Part shown: positions 51,265-60,241 of the stretch, one piece after another
Position numbering within the stretch: position 1 is the first letter of the stretch
Layout: every line of letters begins with the position of its first letter
Assembly: GCA_036749735.1 (NCBI GenBank)
Contig: DAINXV010000001.1
Span: forward strand, 434,001 to 498,000
Length of the DNA stretch: 64,000 bases
Direction of reading: 5' to 3'
From: Lawsonella sp012842085
Lineage (GTDB): Bacteria > Actinomycetota > Actinomycetes > Mycobacteriales > Mycobacteriaceae
Translations under genes and position numbers: made by a program
The notes under the pieces: generated by a model
Seen by the model: the letters and a program-made list of their open reading frames with translations, nothing else
Database searches by the model: none
What the model was told of the DNA's origin: nothing

Positions 51265-52497
51265 ATGGGTACTTCTCAACTTTTTCGAAAAATTCGCCGG
51301 TCCATAGTGGCCGTAGCGACCACAATTGCCTTGGTGGGGTCCGGTGGGGGCCTCGCATTAGCCGACCCGATCCAGCCACAGCAACCCACCCCGTTCTGGT
51401 CGGGTTTGGACGCCACAAACTATAAGGGGCCCATCCCCAATAAACCTGGTGTCCTCCTGAAAGAAGTTCGTTTGGATAAGCGCGCCTGGCAGCCAGCAGC
51501 CCGTGATGCCAGCCGCATCCTCTACACCACCCGAAATGCTTCGGGCGAGATGGCGGTCTCTACTGCCGCAATTTTCCTACCCCACAAACCTGCCCCCAAG
51601 GGGGGATATAAGGTTATTGCCTGGGCGCACGGCACTGTCGGGTTGAACAACGACTGCACGCCGTCCGCTGGGGACCGTTACCCGCGTGACGTCCGCTACC
51701 TGGATCATTGGTTGAAGCAGGGCTACGCCATTGTGGCCACCGACTATGTGGGGCTGGGAACCCCGGGGATTATGCCCTACCTGGATGGCAAAACTTCCGC
51801 CCACAACGTGGTGGATTCGGTGAAGGCTGCGCAACACTCAGGTTTCGCCAAACTTTCCCCGCGGTGGGTTGTGGTGGGCCAATCGCAGGGCGGTGGAGTG
51901 GCCATGATTACTGCCCGCTACGCCACCCAATACTCGAAGGGATCAAACCTGGACTACCGAGGTGCGGTCTCCACCGGTACCCCGGCCTACATTGAGGACC
52001 TTATGCAGTTCGCCGGTCCGAACTTCAAAATACCCACCCAGGCAGCTGGACTTACCGTCTATGTGCTGTACATTTTGACTGGTTTCCAGTCTGCACGCCC
52101 GAATATTGATGTCGATAGTGTGCTTTCCCCCACCGGCAAAAAGTGGGTGAAGAAGGCGCAAACACTCTGCTACGGTGCGCTGCATAAGAGCATTGTGGAT
52201 AACCAGATTAATGTCAGCGAGTTTTTCGCCAAGTCGATGAATACTATTCCGGGCATCCATGAGGAGCTCTCCGGCTACATGGGTATCCCGGTGAAGGGCT
52301 ACGATCGCCCCATTTTCATGGGACATGGCGGTCTCGACACGGATGTTATTACTCCCCTCACCCTGCGTTTGGTGGTGGAGATGAAGGTGGCGAATGAGCC
52401 GCTCGAATTCTACTTCTACCCCACTTACGACCATTCGGAGACGGTGAACGGTTCTTTGAAGGATTCGACACCGTTTGTGGAGCGGGTGATGAAGTAA
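51265..52497 (+). CDS. Secreted triacylglycerol lipase (LIP family)
   Basis: This 410-aa exported lipase has a signal peptide ending LALADP. It belongs to the actinobacterial and fungal-type secretory lipase family, unlike the class-2 lipases nearby. IAWAHGTVGLNNDCTPS forms the oxyanion region, VVVGQSQGGGVAM the nucleophile elbow, GHGGLDTDVITP the Asp and TYDHSETVN the His. ATG 51265 is chosen; the frame continues to TTG 51253. The same CTAGAGGC sequence precedes this start and that of the lipase at 49694. Together with the neighbours it suggests growth on skin or tissue lipids. Confidence 0.88.
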   Translation: MGTSQLFRKIRRSIVAVATTIALVGSGGGLALADPIQPQQPTPFWSGLDATNYKGPIPNKPGVLLKEVRLDKRAWQPAARDASRILYTTRNASGEMAVSTAAIFLPHKPAPKGGYKVIAWAHGTVGLNNDCTPSAGDRYPRDVRYLDHWLKQGYAIVATDYVGLGTPGIMPYLDGKTSAHNVVDSVKAAQHSGFAKLSPRWVVVGQSQGGGVAMITARYATQYSKGSNLDYRGAVSTGTPAYIEDLMQFAGPNFKIPTQAAGLTVYVLYILTGFQSARPNIDVDSVLSPTGKKWVKKAQTLCYGALHKSIVDNQINVSEFFAKSMNTIPGIHEELSGYMGIPVKGYDRPIFMGHGGLDTDVITPLTLRLVVEMKVANEPLEFYFYPTYDHSETVNGSLKDSTPFVERVMK

Positions 52498-52549
52498 ACC
52501 CTGGTGTGGTTGCAGCGGTGTTGCTGCAGCTTTGATATATGCATAAATG

Positions 52550-52586
52550 AGTGGTGCCGCCCCTTGTGGGGGCGGCACCACTTTTC
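52550..52586. terminator. Strong terminator between lipase and adhE
   Basis: A 14-bp stem AGTGGTGCCGCCCC (52550-52563) pairs with 52569-52582 and is followed by TTTTC. It lies between convergent genes. Confidence 0.9.
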
Positions 52587-52717
52587 GAGGTAGCTACTTC
52601 CCTAATGGACTCCGGGAGGGAGGCAGCGTTTCTTGTCAAACCTAACCTAGCCTGTAGGAATGACAGGATTATGAAGTTGTGTGCGCATATTAGACGTCTG
52701 GTGTGACGTCTGTATGT

Positions 52718-55354
52718 TTAGCGCACGTCGTACTTGTTGCCTTTAGCTGCCAGGCGGAAGAGTTCCTTCAGCTCTTCGAGGCGTGCGGCACGCGGGGTAC
52801 CGGAGGCACCTTGGAGTGCGAAGGCACGGAGTGTAACCTCATCGAGGCGCTTCTCAAGCTCGTCGGAGCTGATGCCGATCTGGTTGAGATCCTTCGGCAG
52901 CTTAATGTTGGCACGCAGTTTTTCGAGTTCGTCGGCAATCACAGCACCAGCGTTCTGGTTTTTGCGAACGGTGAGGTGCAGGTTGTATGCCATTTCTTCA
53001 CAGCGCTCTCCAACCTTATACACTTCGTAGTTCGGGCTGATGACCAGGCCACGGGGGCGGCTGGCCAGGAAGCGCAGAACGTTGGGGAAGAAGATGGCGG
53101 AGGCGAGGTGGCGGTCGACGTCATAGTCGGCGAACACTTCTTCAGTGGCGAAGGCCATTGCGTTGGCAATACCAGTGTTGGTGGCGAAGAAGAGTGCTGC
53201 AACCATGGTGCCGGCGCCCAGCATGCGGTCGCGGTGGTGGAGTGCTTCGCTGCCACGGTCGCCCTTTTCGGCGAACTTCCAGGCGGTCTCCAGATGTTCG
53301 TGGGCTACCGACATGGAGCGCAGTGCGAGCGCGTCAGAGAAGTCGGTGGCGTTGACGGACAGGAAGGCTTCCACGGACTGCACAATGTTTTCGAAGCCAC
53401 GGGAGGCGACTGCGTCGGCGTCCCAACGGCGAGCCATAACTCGGTCGATGAGGGCGACGTCTGCCATGAACCCGAATTGGGTGGCGAGGGTTTCCTGGCC
53501 GGTATCCGGGTCGAACACCATCGCCTTGTTGGAGATGGAGGCCTGGCAACCGGATAGGGTGGGCACCGCAATCAGCTGGCAGAGCTGGCCGCGACTGTCG
53601 ATGGAGAGGGTCGGATTGCTGAGGTCAGCGATCTTCAGTTCGGGGTTCTCGTAGAGGGCACGAACCATCTTGCCAACGTTGATGATGTTGGTTTCACCAA
53701 CTGCCACAATGGTGTCCGGTTTGAAGCCACGCACGGCAACTACCGCACGCTTCAAGCTGGATTCGGTGATGGGGAATTCCACACCATCAATAATCTGGAG
53801 GGAGACGGGGTTTTGGCGTCCGCGGAGGAGACCAATAACGTCGTCCAGAATACCGAGCTCCATGGTGGCCGGGTCGGTAACGATGCTGACGCGGTTAATG
53901 TTCGGTAGGGTGCCGAGTTCACGCAGTACCCCTTCGGCGGCGTACACGCGCTGCGGCAATTGGACTGGCTCAACCACTGGGTTCCTCCGGGCGATGCGTT
54001 TGACGTTGATGAGGTGGGCGGCGTGGACGTTTCCGGATACGGAGTTGTGTCCATAGGAGCCGCACCCCAGGGTGAGGGACGGGATCAAGGAGTTGTAGAT
54101 TCCGCCGATGGCACCTTGTGAGGTGGGTGCGTTTTCGACGATGCGGACGGCGCGCACAGCTGCCCCGAAGTCCTTGATGACGTCACGGTCGTGGGAGTGA
54201 ATGGTGGCACTGTGGCCAAGTCCGTCAAGCTCCACCATCTGGCGTGCAAGGTCAATGCCGTTGGCAGTGTCTTTGGCACGGAGGATGGTGAGGACTGGGC
54301 ACAGCTTCTCACGGGTCATGGGGGCGTCGTTGCCCACATGGTCGGCGTGAGCCAGCAGGACGGTGGTGTCTTCGGGGATCTTAATGCCCACTTGCTCTGC
54401 CAGCCATGCCGGGGTCTTACCGACGATGTGCGGGTTGAGTTTGGGGGCGTTCTGGTGTTTGGGATCATCTTCCGCGAAGACGAACATGAAGTCTTCGAGT
54501 TTCTGCTGCTCCTGTTTGGTGAGCTGGTAGGCTCCCAGGCGCTCGAACTGCTCGATGGCTTCGTCGTAGATTTCGTCGTCGAGGACAGCGGCCTGCTCAG
54601 AGGCACAAATCATGCCGTTGTCGAAGGTCTTGGAGACTACGACGTCGTGGACGGCGCGGGCGACGTAGGAGGATTTGTGGATGTAGGCGGGGACGTTTCC
54701 GGCGCCGACACCGAGGGCGGGCTTGCCGCAGGAGTAGGCGGCGCGCACCATGGCGTTTCCACCGGTGGCGAGGATGCAGTCAACGCCGTCGTGGTTCATG
54801 AGGGCGTTGGACCCTGCCATGGAGGGTTTTTCGATCCACTGGATGCAGTTTTCGGGGGCGCCGGCACGGATGGCGGCGTCACGAATAATGGTGGCTGCCT
54901 TGATGCAGCAGCTGTTGGCTCCTGGGTGGAAGGAGAAGATGATGGGGTTGCGGGTTTTCAAGCACATGAGTGCTTTGAACATGGTGGTGGAGGTGGGGTT
55001 GGTGACGGGGGTTGCGCCGGCAACAACACCGATGGGCTCGGCCACCTTGGTTATTCCGCTTTGTTCGTCATGGGAAATGACTCCCACGGTACGTAGGTCC
55101 CGCATGTGGTTGGCTACGTTAACGCAGGCGAATTGGTTTTTGATGACCTTGTGTTCGAAGTTTCCGCGACCGGTTTCCTCGCTGGCGTCTTTGGCGAGCT
55201 CGATGGCTGCAGCCTGGCCTTCGGATGCGGCGACGGATACGATGCGGTCAACGTCTTCTTGGGTAAAGTTTTTGAATTCGTCGAGGGCGACGCGTGCTCG
55301 TTTGACTAGGCCGTCGATCTCGGCGAGTGTTTTTTTCTGTTCGTCAGTGCTCAT
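52718..55354 (-). CDS. adhE: AdhE-type aldehyde-alcohol dehydrogenase with degenerate alcohol-dehydrogenase half
   Basis: This 878-aa protein has the full AdhE architecture. Its N-terminal acetylating aldehyde dehydrogenase (about 1-440) looks active: TNPTSTTMFKAL, GVGAGNVPAYI and catalytic Cys near residue 248 in GMICASEQA. In the C-terminal iron-dependent half the usual NAD motif GGGSPMDAAK reads GETNIINVGK. The block GGLDAVTHAMEAY reads RGFENIVQSVEAF, CHSMAH reads ANAMAF and HIPHG reads DVDRH. By E. coli numbering all four iron ligands (Asp653, His657, His723, His737) appear replaced. The half may be structural, for example for spirosome assembly, with another enzyme reducing acetaldehyde. 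GGGAG precedes the ATG. Confidence 0.88.
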   Translation of the reverse strand: MSTDEQKKTLAEIDGLVKRARVALDEFKNFTQEDVDRIVSVAASEGQAAAIELAKDASEETGRGNFEHKVIKNQFACVNVANHMRDLRTVGVISHDEQSGITKVAEPIGVVAGATPVTNPTSTTMFKALMCLKTRNPIIFSFHPGANSCCIKAATIIRDAAIRAGAPENCIQWIEKPSMAGSNALMNHDGVDCILATGGNAMVRAAYSCGKPALGVGAGNVPAYIHKSSYVARAVHDVVVSKTFDNGMICASEQAAVLDDEIYDEAIEQFERLGAYQLTKQEQQKLEDFMFVFAEDDPKHQNAPKLNPHIVGKTPAWLAEQVGIKIPEDTTVLLAHADHVGNDAPMTREKLCPVLTILRAKDTANGIDLARQMVELDGLGHSATIHSHDRDVIKDFGAAVRAVRIVENAPTSQGAIGGIYNSLIPSLTLGCGSYGHNSVSGNVHAAHLINVKRIARRNPVVEPVQLPQRVYAAEGVLRELGTLPNINRVSIVTDPATMELGILDDVIGLLRGRQNPVSLQIIDGVEFPITESSLKRAVVAVRGFKPDTIVAVGETNIINVGKMVRALYENPELKIADLSNPTLSIDSRGQLCQLIAVPTLSGCQASISNKAMVFDPDTGQETLATQFGFMADVALIDRVMARRWDADAVASRGFENIVQSVEAFLSVNATDFSDALALRSMSVAHEHLETAWKFAEKGDRGSEALHHRDRMLGAGTMVAALFFATNTGIANAMAFATEEVFADYDVDRHLASAIFFPNVLRFLASRPRGLVISPNYEVYKVGERCEEMAYNLHLTVRKNQNAGAVIADELEKLRANIKLPKDLNQIGISSDELEKRLDEVTLRAFALQGASGTPRAARLEELKELFRLAAKGNKYDVR

Positions 55355-55518
55355 TTATATCTCCCGGATACAAAAAGTCGGGTGTAGGGTCGGCAGCTGA
55401 GAGTGGGCTGCTAGGTTGGCATCCGGGGTGTTGAATACCAGATAGTGGTGACTCTATAGGATGGGTTATAAGCGCTTCAAATGTCTTTTTGGGCATGTTC
55501 TGACTCACATTTGAGCTG

Positions 55519-55575
55519 TTTTCGCACGTCAAAGGCAATTTCCATTAATGGAAAAGTATTTTCATTGTGCGAAAA
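55519..55575. promoter_or_regulatory. Concentric double palindrome upstream of adhE
   Basis: TTTTCGCAC (55519-55527) and GTGCGAAAA (55567-55575) are perfect complements. Centred between them is the 16-bp palindrome TTTCCATTAATGGAAA (55539-55554). The centres differ by half a base. The element ends about 165 bp before the adhE ATG and could bind an oligomeric redox or carbon regulator. There is no T-run, so a terminator for the upstream gene is unlikely. Confidence 0.5.
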
Positions 55576-55627
55576 TATGAAGGAAACTCACATTCCCGAA
55601 AGTGTGTAACGAGCAACACACTTAGCG

Positions 55628-57370
55628 CTAGCGGCCGGTACCAAAGAGTGGGTCTTTGGGGTGCCGGATAACGCCGTAGAGGGTTTGTTCTTGCTCATCT
55701 AGCCGCAGGATTTTGCGAGTGTTTTTGGCCGAACGGCGAGTGCGTTTGAAGCCTTTGCCTCCTTGTTTGTCGCCGGCGCCTCCAGTACCTGGGGCACCCA
55801 TCATGCCCATGCCGCGCATGCCGGCAGCGCCACCACGGGCACCAGCGTTGGCGGCACCTGGGCGAGCGGCACCACTGCCACCTGCACGTGGTGCTGACGG
55901 AATATTACCTGCAGATCCCGGAGCTTTGGGGGCATTGGGTGCCGCACCAGAGCCTGCCGAGCCACCAGCACCAGTGCCTTGCCAATAGGGCCCCACACCG
56001 GGAGCCTGCGGACCACGAGCCCCACCAGACTGCCCACCAGGCGTCTGACCCAGCAGCGTGCCACGGTCGGGAGTGGGCATAGTTGTGGTAGTTCCAGGAA
56101 CGGTGCCCGGAGGCTGCGGTGTGGGGTTAAAGGTCGCAGCGTTGGTTCCTGCTGGTGGGGTATACCCAGCAACACCCTGCCCAGGAGCAGGAGTTCCTTC
56201 TTTAAGCGGACCACTAGGCCCAGTGGGTGTGGGGTGATTTGTTGTGGGAGGTTTCGCCATCTCCGGATTCGGAGCATCCGGAACCTCAATAGGCCCCTGC
56301 TGAGACCCAGCGGGCGTTGGCTGCTGCGGAGATGAGTCTTGTGGCATCACGCCACTAAACCGAGAAGCATTCGGCATTGACGAAATTCCTGTGCCGGCAG
56401 CACCTCCTGTTCGGCCACTTCCAGGGAAACCAGGCTCTCCTGGGAAAGGAATCTCTTCCGGACGGACAGCCCGCATCGGCATCGCAAACTCAACCGACTT
56501 AGTATCCGCCCCCTGAATACCCGGATTGTAGGAGCCAGAGATGACCTTATTGGCCTTCTCAATGAACTTCGCTTCTTGGAAAGCCGCCTGATCGGCGGAT
56601 TTAGTCGACTTCCGTTCTGAAGCTATCTCTTCAAACTCAGCTTGAGCCTGATTAACGGCAGTAGCAAAAGTCCCAGTCCGCTCCTGTACTGATCTAAACC
56701 CGTTACCAAGTTCAGACATTGAGTCTGCCCAGCGATGGATACCTCGACCTGCTTCATAAGTAAAGGCATCGGAAGAGCCAGAGTTCATCACTTCCTGGGC
56801 GACTTTGTGAATCTCATACGAAACATTCTCAACAATTTTTGCCTGCTTGTGCGAGAAACGTTGAACGTCGAGAACAAGATCAATAGGAGCCCTCGCGAAC
56901 TCTGTTGCTAACGTCTCCACATCTCGACCCAAAGGCTCTTCCACCAGTGGAATCCCATGGCCGGTTAGAGTATGGAAGCGGCGACCATCTTTGGTCTTAA
57001 AACCTTTACCCAGAGACGTCATCTCCGGCATATAGAACGGTGAATGTTCCTGTTCCGCACCGCGAGCGCGATAAAAACCATCCAACTGGGCACTTAGGTC
57101 AGCATCTTGGATGTCCACTAGGCCAGCAAGGTCTTTAAGACTCGCAGACACCACATCAGATTCACCTTTATGCCATTTTAATAGCGTCAACAGTCCATTA
57201 TTTCCTGCAAGAATAGCTCGCAATTGATCTAAAAAAGACTGCACCGACACTAGTGAAGAATCCGCGTAATTAATTGAATCAGCAATCGAGCTTTCACTTA
57301 AAGAAAGCTCGTTACTTATATTTAAAATCTTCGTACTGGCTGCCTTTAACTCGGCTAGATCTAGCTTCAT
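55628..57370 (-). CDS. EspB-like helical protein with Pro/Gly-rich tail (type VII-associated candidate)
   Basis: This 580-aa protein lacks a signal peptide. Residues about 1-280 are predicted helical with a WHKG turn near residue 66, recalling the WXG/PE-PPE-like folds of type VII substrates such as EspB. A long low-complexity region rich in Pro, Gly, Ala and Thr follows (about 310-540). The protein ends in a basic segment (FKRTRRSAKNTRKIL) and a short conserved-looking tail. No clear YxxxD/E secretion motif was found. The N-terminal 80 codons are AT-richer than the rest. The DUF3558 lipoprotein gene lies 9 bp upstream in the same operon. The T7SS assignment is inference. Confidence 0.55.
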   Translation of the reverse strand: MKLDLAELKAASTKILNISNELSLSESSIADSINYADSSLVSVQSFLDQLRAILAGNNGLLTLLKWHKGESDVVSASLKDLAGLVDIQDADLSAQLDGFYRARGAEQEHSPFYMPEMTSLGKGFKTKDGRRFHTLTGHGIPLVEEPLGRDVETLATEFARAPIDLVLDVQRFSHKQAKIVENVSYEIHKVAQEVMNSGSSDAFTYEAGRGIHRWADSMSELGNGFRSVQERTGTFATAVNQAQAEFEEIASERKSTKSADQAAFQEAKFIEKANKVISGSYNPGIQGADTKSVEFAMPMRAVRPEEIPFPGEPGFPGSGRTGGAAGTGISSMPNASRFSGVMPQDSSPQQPTPAGSQQGPIEVPDAPNPEMAKPPTTNHPTPTGPSGPLKEGTPAPGQGVAGYTPPAGTNAATFNPTPQPPGTVPGTTTTMPTPDRGTLLGQTPGGQSGGARGPQAPGVGPYWQGTGAGGSAGSGAAPNAPKAPGSAGNIPSAPRAGGSGAARPGAANAGARGGAAGMRGMGMMGAPGTGGAGDKQGGKGFKRTRRSAKNTRKILRLDEQEQTLYGVIRHPKDPLFGTGR

Positions 57371-57379
57371 GGCCTCCCC

Positions 57380-58057
57380 CTAGCTACCTCTTTCAGCTAA
57401 CGCTAATGCTGCATCGCATGCTTGGGTTGAGTGCGGATCTTCGGGGACTCTGGCTAGTTGATAGGCCACTGAATAGACAGTGCCCTGATAGTAATAATCC
57501 ACTGCACACGCCTGCGTAATAGGAAGATCCTGTTGCACTTGCCCCACCCGGGCAGGCTTCCCATTCACTGTGGTTTCATAATGCAACTTAAAACGAGGAG
57601 GACGAGAGGCCTCCTCCATAGGGGCATCAATCCGCGCAATCGCCACTAGCTGCTCCGGAAAATCTTTCCAAACACACACCCAACGCTTACCCTCCCCGCC
57701 TTCACGTTGCAACAAATCTTTCTGCGGATCGATCCCAAGTTTGCGTAGTTCAGCCTTATTAATGGTGTTACAAATCTCCAACCAATCCGGAGTCTGCTTC
57801 AACCCCCACTCCATAAACTCGTCGGAGTAATCCTGCAAGCCTTTGTCATCAACATCACCGAAAGTCACCCCAGGTTCCGCACCCCGGTCATGGTTCGCAT
57901 GAATAAACGGCTCCCCGTCCGTATCCAACTTGGGACCAGCCTCCTGCCCGATCCCCACATTCATACTCGACCTACCGCTGTCACACGCAGTACCACCCAA
58001 GAGCACTGCGACACCGCACACAGCAGCAACAACACGAGAAAATCGACGTGAGGCCAT
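57380..58057 (-). CDS. DUF3558-type lipoprotein
   Basis: This 225-aa lipoprotein has a lipobox LLGGTAC and anchors outside the membrane. The mature part shows the DUF3558 pattern: CNTINKAELRKLGIDPQKDL, then RWVCVWK, then ACAVDYYYQGTVYSVAY and a final QACDAALALAE. Four cysteines probably pair. ATG 58057 is chosen because GGAAGG lies 10 nt upstream; longer starts at 58075 or 58084 have none. DUF3558 proteins are often encoded beside WXG100-type genes, in line with the downstream EspB-like gene. The function of the family is not established. Confidence 0.75.
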   Translation of the reverse strand: MASRRFSRVVAAVCGVAVLLGGTACDSGRSSMNVGIGQEAGPKLDTDGEPFIHANHDRGAEPGVTFGDVDDKGLQDYSDEFMEWGLKQTPDWLEICNTINKAELRKLGIDPQKDLLQREGGEGKRWVCVWKDFPEQLVAIARIDAPMEEASRPPRFKLHYETTVNGKPARVGQVQQDLPITQACAVDYYYQGTVYSVAYQLARVPEDPHSTQACDAALALAERGS

Positions 58058-58163
58058 CGTCAAAGAACCTTCCATGGAATACAAACAAATTGTTGTTTGA
58101 CGTTACCGGGACAGTTTAACTCTCTATCCCAACGAACTGGAACGCTACTTTATCCGAAATGGG

Positions 58164-58206
58164 GAGAAGCCCAGCTGCACGCTCCACAGCTAGGCTTCTC
58201 TTTTAT
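58164..58206. terminator. Terminator between the DUF3558 and DyP genes
   Basis: GAGAAGCCCAGCTG (58164-58177) pairs with CAGCTAGGCTTCTC (58187-58200) with one mismatch, followed on the plus strand by TTTTAT. Flanking genes run on the minus strand, so its direction of use is unclear; it lies just after the DyP stop. Confidence 0.6.
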
Positions 58207-58229
58207 CTTAAGTTATTAAAGACGTGGGG

Positions 58230-59126
58230 TTAGTCCTCGTCATCGTCTTCGGGGAGGAACTTCACCAAGGCATCCACACTGGGGATGGTGTACCAGCCGG
58301 AGCCGGTGACGAACATGTGGTCCATGAGTGCATCATGGATGCCGTCAATGCCAACCATACGGTCCAGCATGTCTTCCATCTTCCACTGCTCGTCGGCGAA
58401 GCCAATAAACAGGGTGCCGTGGGTGCCCATGTCTCCGTAGGCAACGTTGCGGCGCCAGATGTCTTGGTCGATGTCGGTGCGGGCAATATGGGAGTAGTCG
58501 GGCAGGTCCTCGCCTTCCAGCTCAATGTTTTCTAGCTTGGTGCGACCAATGGCCTTTTCCTGGTCCTCCACATCCTGCTCATACCAGCTGAAGTCTTTGT
58601 GCTCGTAGGGCTGGTAAAGGAGGACACAGCTGTCGGCGCCGGGTTTACCCTGGTCGACACCTACGATAGAGGGAGCTTCCAGACGGCGGGGGTTTTCGGT
58701 GCCGTCTTCGAATCCGGTGAGGTCCTTGTTGGCGTGGTAGGGCCATCCGCGGTGTTCGGTGGCGATCTTGGCGATTCCTACGTAGGAGTCCCGTACGAAT
58801 TTGGCCCAGTCCCAACAGATGTCCATGCCGTCACCGCTGATCCACACCCAAAAGTCGTGTTGGTCAGCGGGCATCATTAAGCCACCTTCGCCTTTATCTT
58901 CGGCAAAGTCAGCGGCAGTTTCGGGAACATCGTCGGCGTCGGCGATCTCTGCCCACAGGCTGGGGCGGACACCAACTACCACGTTGACGCCATCGGTGGT
59001 GAGGGGGTTGGCAGCAGTAGCAAGAATCTGGAGTGCCTTCTTTTTATCGGCGGCAGCATCCAAGTCGAAGGTCATGAACAGGTGCTCGGTAGCACCAAAA
59101 GCGAAAATTCCAGGTTGCATAGTCAT
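58230..59126 (-). CDS. DyP-type heme peroxidase
   Basis: This 298-aa peroxidase shows the signature GFEDGTENP with the catalytic Asp, a heme-ligand candidate His in YSHIART and the following Arg/Asp-rich stretch. The protein ends with an acidic tail (PEDDDED). No Tat signal is present, so it should be cytoplasmic; it lacks an obvious encapsulin-targeting tail, and no encapsulin gene is near. It would remove H2O2 while oxidising dyes or porphyrins. ATG 59126 is selected because TACACT lies 6 nt upstream; the frame itself extends to 59162. Confidence 0.9.
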   Translation of the reverse strand: MTMQPGIFAFGATEHLFMTFDLDAAADKKKALQILATAANPLTTDGVNVVVGVRPSLWAEIADADDVPETAADFAEDKGEGGLMMPADQHDFWVWISGDGMDICWDWAKFVRDSYVGIAKIATEHRGWPYHANKDLTGFEDGTENPRRLEAPSIVGVDQGKPGADSCVLLYQPYEHKDFSWYEQDVEDQEKAIGRTKLENIELEGEDLPDYSHIARTDIDQDIWRRNVAYGDMGTHGTLFIGFADEQWKMEDMLDRMVGIDGIHDALMDHMFVTGSGWYTIPSVDALVKFLPEDDDED

Positions 59127-59132
59127 AGTTCC

Positions 59133-59138
59133 AGTGTA
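59133..59138 (-). promoter_or_regulatory. Putative -10 box of leaderless DyP gene
   Basis: On the minus strand TACACT lies exactly 6 nt before ATG 59126. The same hexamer and spacing occur at mutY. Confidence 0.5.
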
Positions 59139-59274
59139 CGTGGTTTGGGGTCGCTCAACCATGAATATAGTTTTCAGACGGAATCAAAATTGTTTACTCG
59201 CCGTTCAACCCTTTCTCACACAACAGCCCATGTGGAGTGTTATTTTTCAGCTAGACAACCAACTTTTGAAATAT

Positions 59275-59292
59275 CAAAGTGGTATCACTTTG
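59275..59292. promoter_or_regulatory. Palindromic operator candidate before the ABC exporter
   Basis: CAAAGTG-GTAT-CACTTTG is a perfect 18-bp dyad, about 55 bp before ATG 59348 and next to an AT-rich promoter region (TATGAT, TATTAT). It fits a TetR- or PadR-type operator. Confidence 0.45.
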
Positions 59293-59347
59293 GTGTTTTA
59301 TGATATTATTTCTTTGTAATTCAATAACACCAGGAACAAGGACAATA

Positions 59348-60241
59348 ATGACCGAGCTTGCCCTTCGCAATCTTCGTAAGACCTACGGAGAAATAGTGGC
59401 GCTTAACGACTTAAGTCTCACCGTCAAACCAGGAGAAATCTACGGTTTCGTAGGGTCCAACGGTGCCGGCAAATCAACCGCCATGCGCATCACCATGGGA
59501 CTCCTTGCCAAAGACTCCGGAACCATCAAATTCGGTGGCAAACCCATCGACTTCGAAACCCGCCGCACCATCGGCTACATGCCTGAAGAACGCGGCCTCT
59601 ACCCCAAAGAAACAGTTGCTGAACAGCTCATCTACCTTGGACAACTCCACGGCATGTCAAAAGATGCAGCCACCGAAGCAATGCGCAACTGGACCGAAAA
59701 ACTCAGCCTAGCGGACCGGCGCGACAGCAAAGTCCAGGACCTTTCCCTCGGAAACCAGCAGCGCGTACAACTCTCCGCCGCGCTAATCCACACTCCCCAA
59801 CTCCTCATCCTGGATGAGCCTTTCAGCGGCCTCGACCCGGTGGCCGTCGACATTATGGTGGCTGTCCTGCGCGAGGAAGCCGACCGGGGTGTTCCCATCA
59901 TCTTCTCCAGCCACCAACTGGATCTAGTGCAGCGTCTCTGCGACCGGGTGGGCATTATTGCGCACGGCGAGATGCGGGCCGAAGACACTGTCTATAACCT
60001 GCGGAGCACCAGTGGCCGCGCCCTCACCGTCACCTGCCCCACTGCCCCACGCGGCTGGGCAGACCAACTAGCAGGAGTTCTTGCCACCAAATACGACAGC
60101 AACGGCGTCACCCGCATCCAGGTGGACGCCGACGTGGACACGCAGACCATTCTCCACGCTGCCCTCAGCCACGGGCCGGTGAAGCAGTTCACGCCCCGCC
60201 TCCCCGACCTCACCGAACTATTCCGAGAGGTGGTCTCCTAA
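59348..60241 (+). CDS. ABC exporter ATP-binding protein (ABC-2, NatA-like)
   Basis: This 297-aa ATPase has Walker A GSNGAGKST, signature SLGNQQRVQLSAAL, Walker B LLILDEPFSGLDPVA and the H-loop SSHQLDLVQRL. A C-terminal DUF4162-like domain of about 80 residues follows. ATG 59348 with AAGGACA upstream is preferred over the open frame from 59279, which would need a non-conserved hydrophobic extension. The stop forms a TAATG junction with the permease gene. NatAB-type systems export sodium, antibiotics or peptides; the substrate is unknown. Confidence 0.9.
   Translation: MTELALRNLRKTYGEIVALNDLSLTVKPGEIYGFVGSNGAGKSTAMRITMGLLAKDSGTIKFGGKPIDFETRRTIGYMPEERGLYPKETVAEQLIYLGQLHGMSKDAATEAMRNWTEKLSLADRRDSKVQDLSLGNQQRVQLSAALIHTPQLLILDEPFSGLDPVAVDIMVAVLREEADRGVPIIFSSHQLDLVQRLCDRVGIIAHGEMRAEDTVYNLRSTSGRALTVTCPTAPRGWADQLAGVLATKYDSNGVTRIQVDADVDTQTILHAALSHGPVKQFTPRLPDLTELFREVVS

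Noticed and set aside
55628..55980. Collagen- or silk-like repeat from the Gly/Ala/Pro tail
   Set aside because: There is no regular Gly-X-Y period; the composition is low-complexity without a repeat unit.
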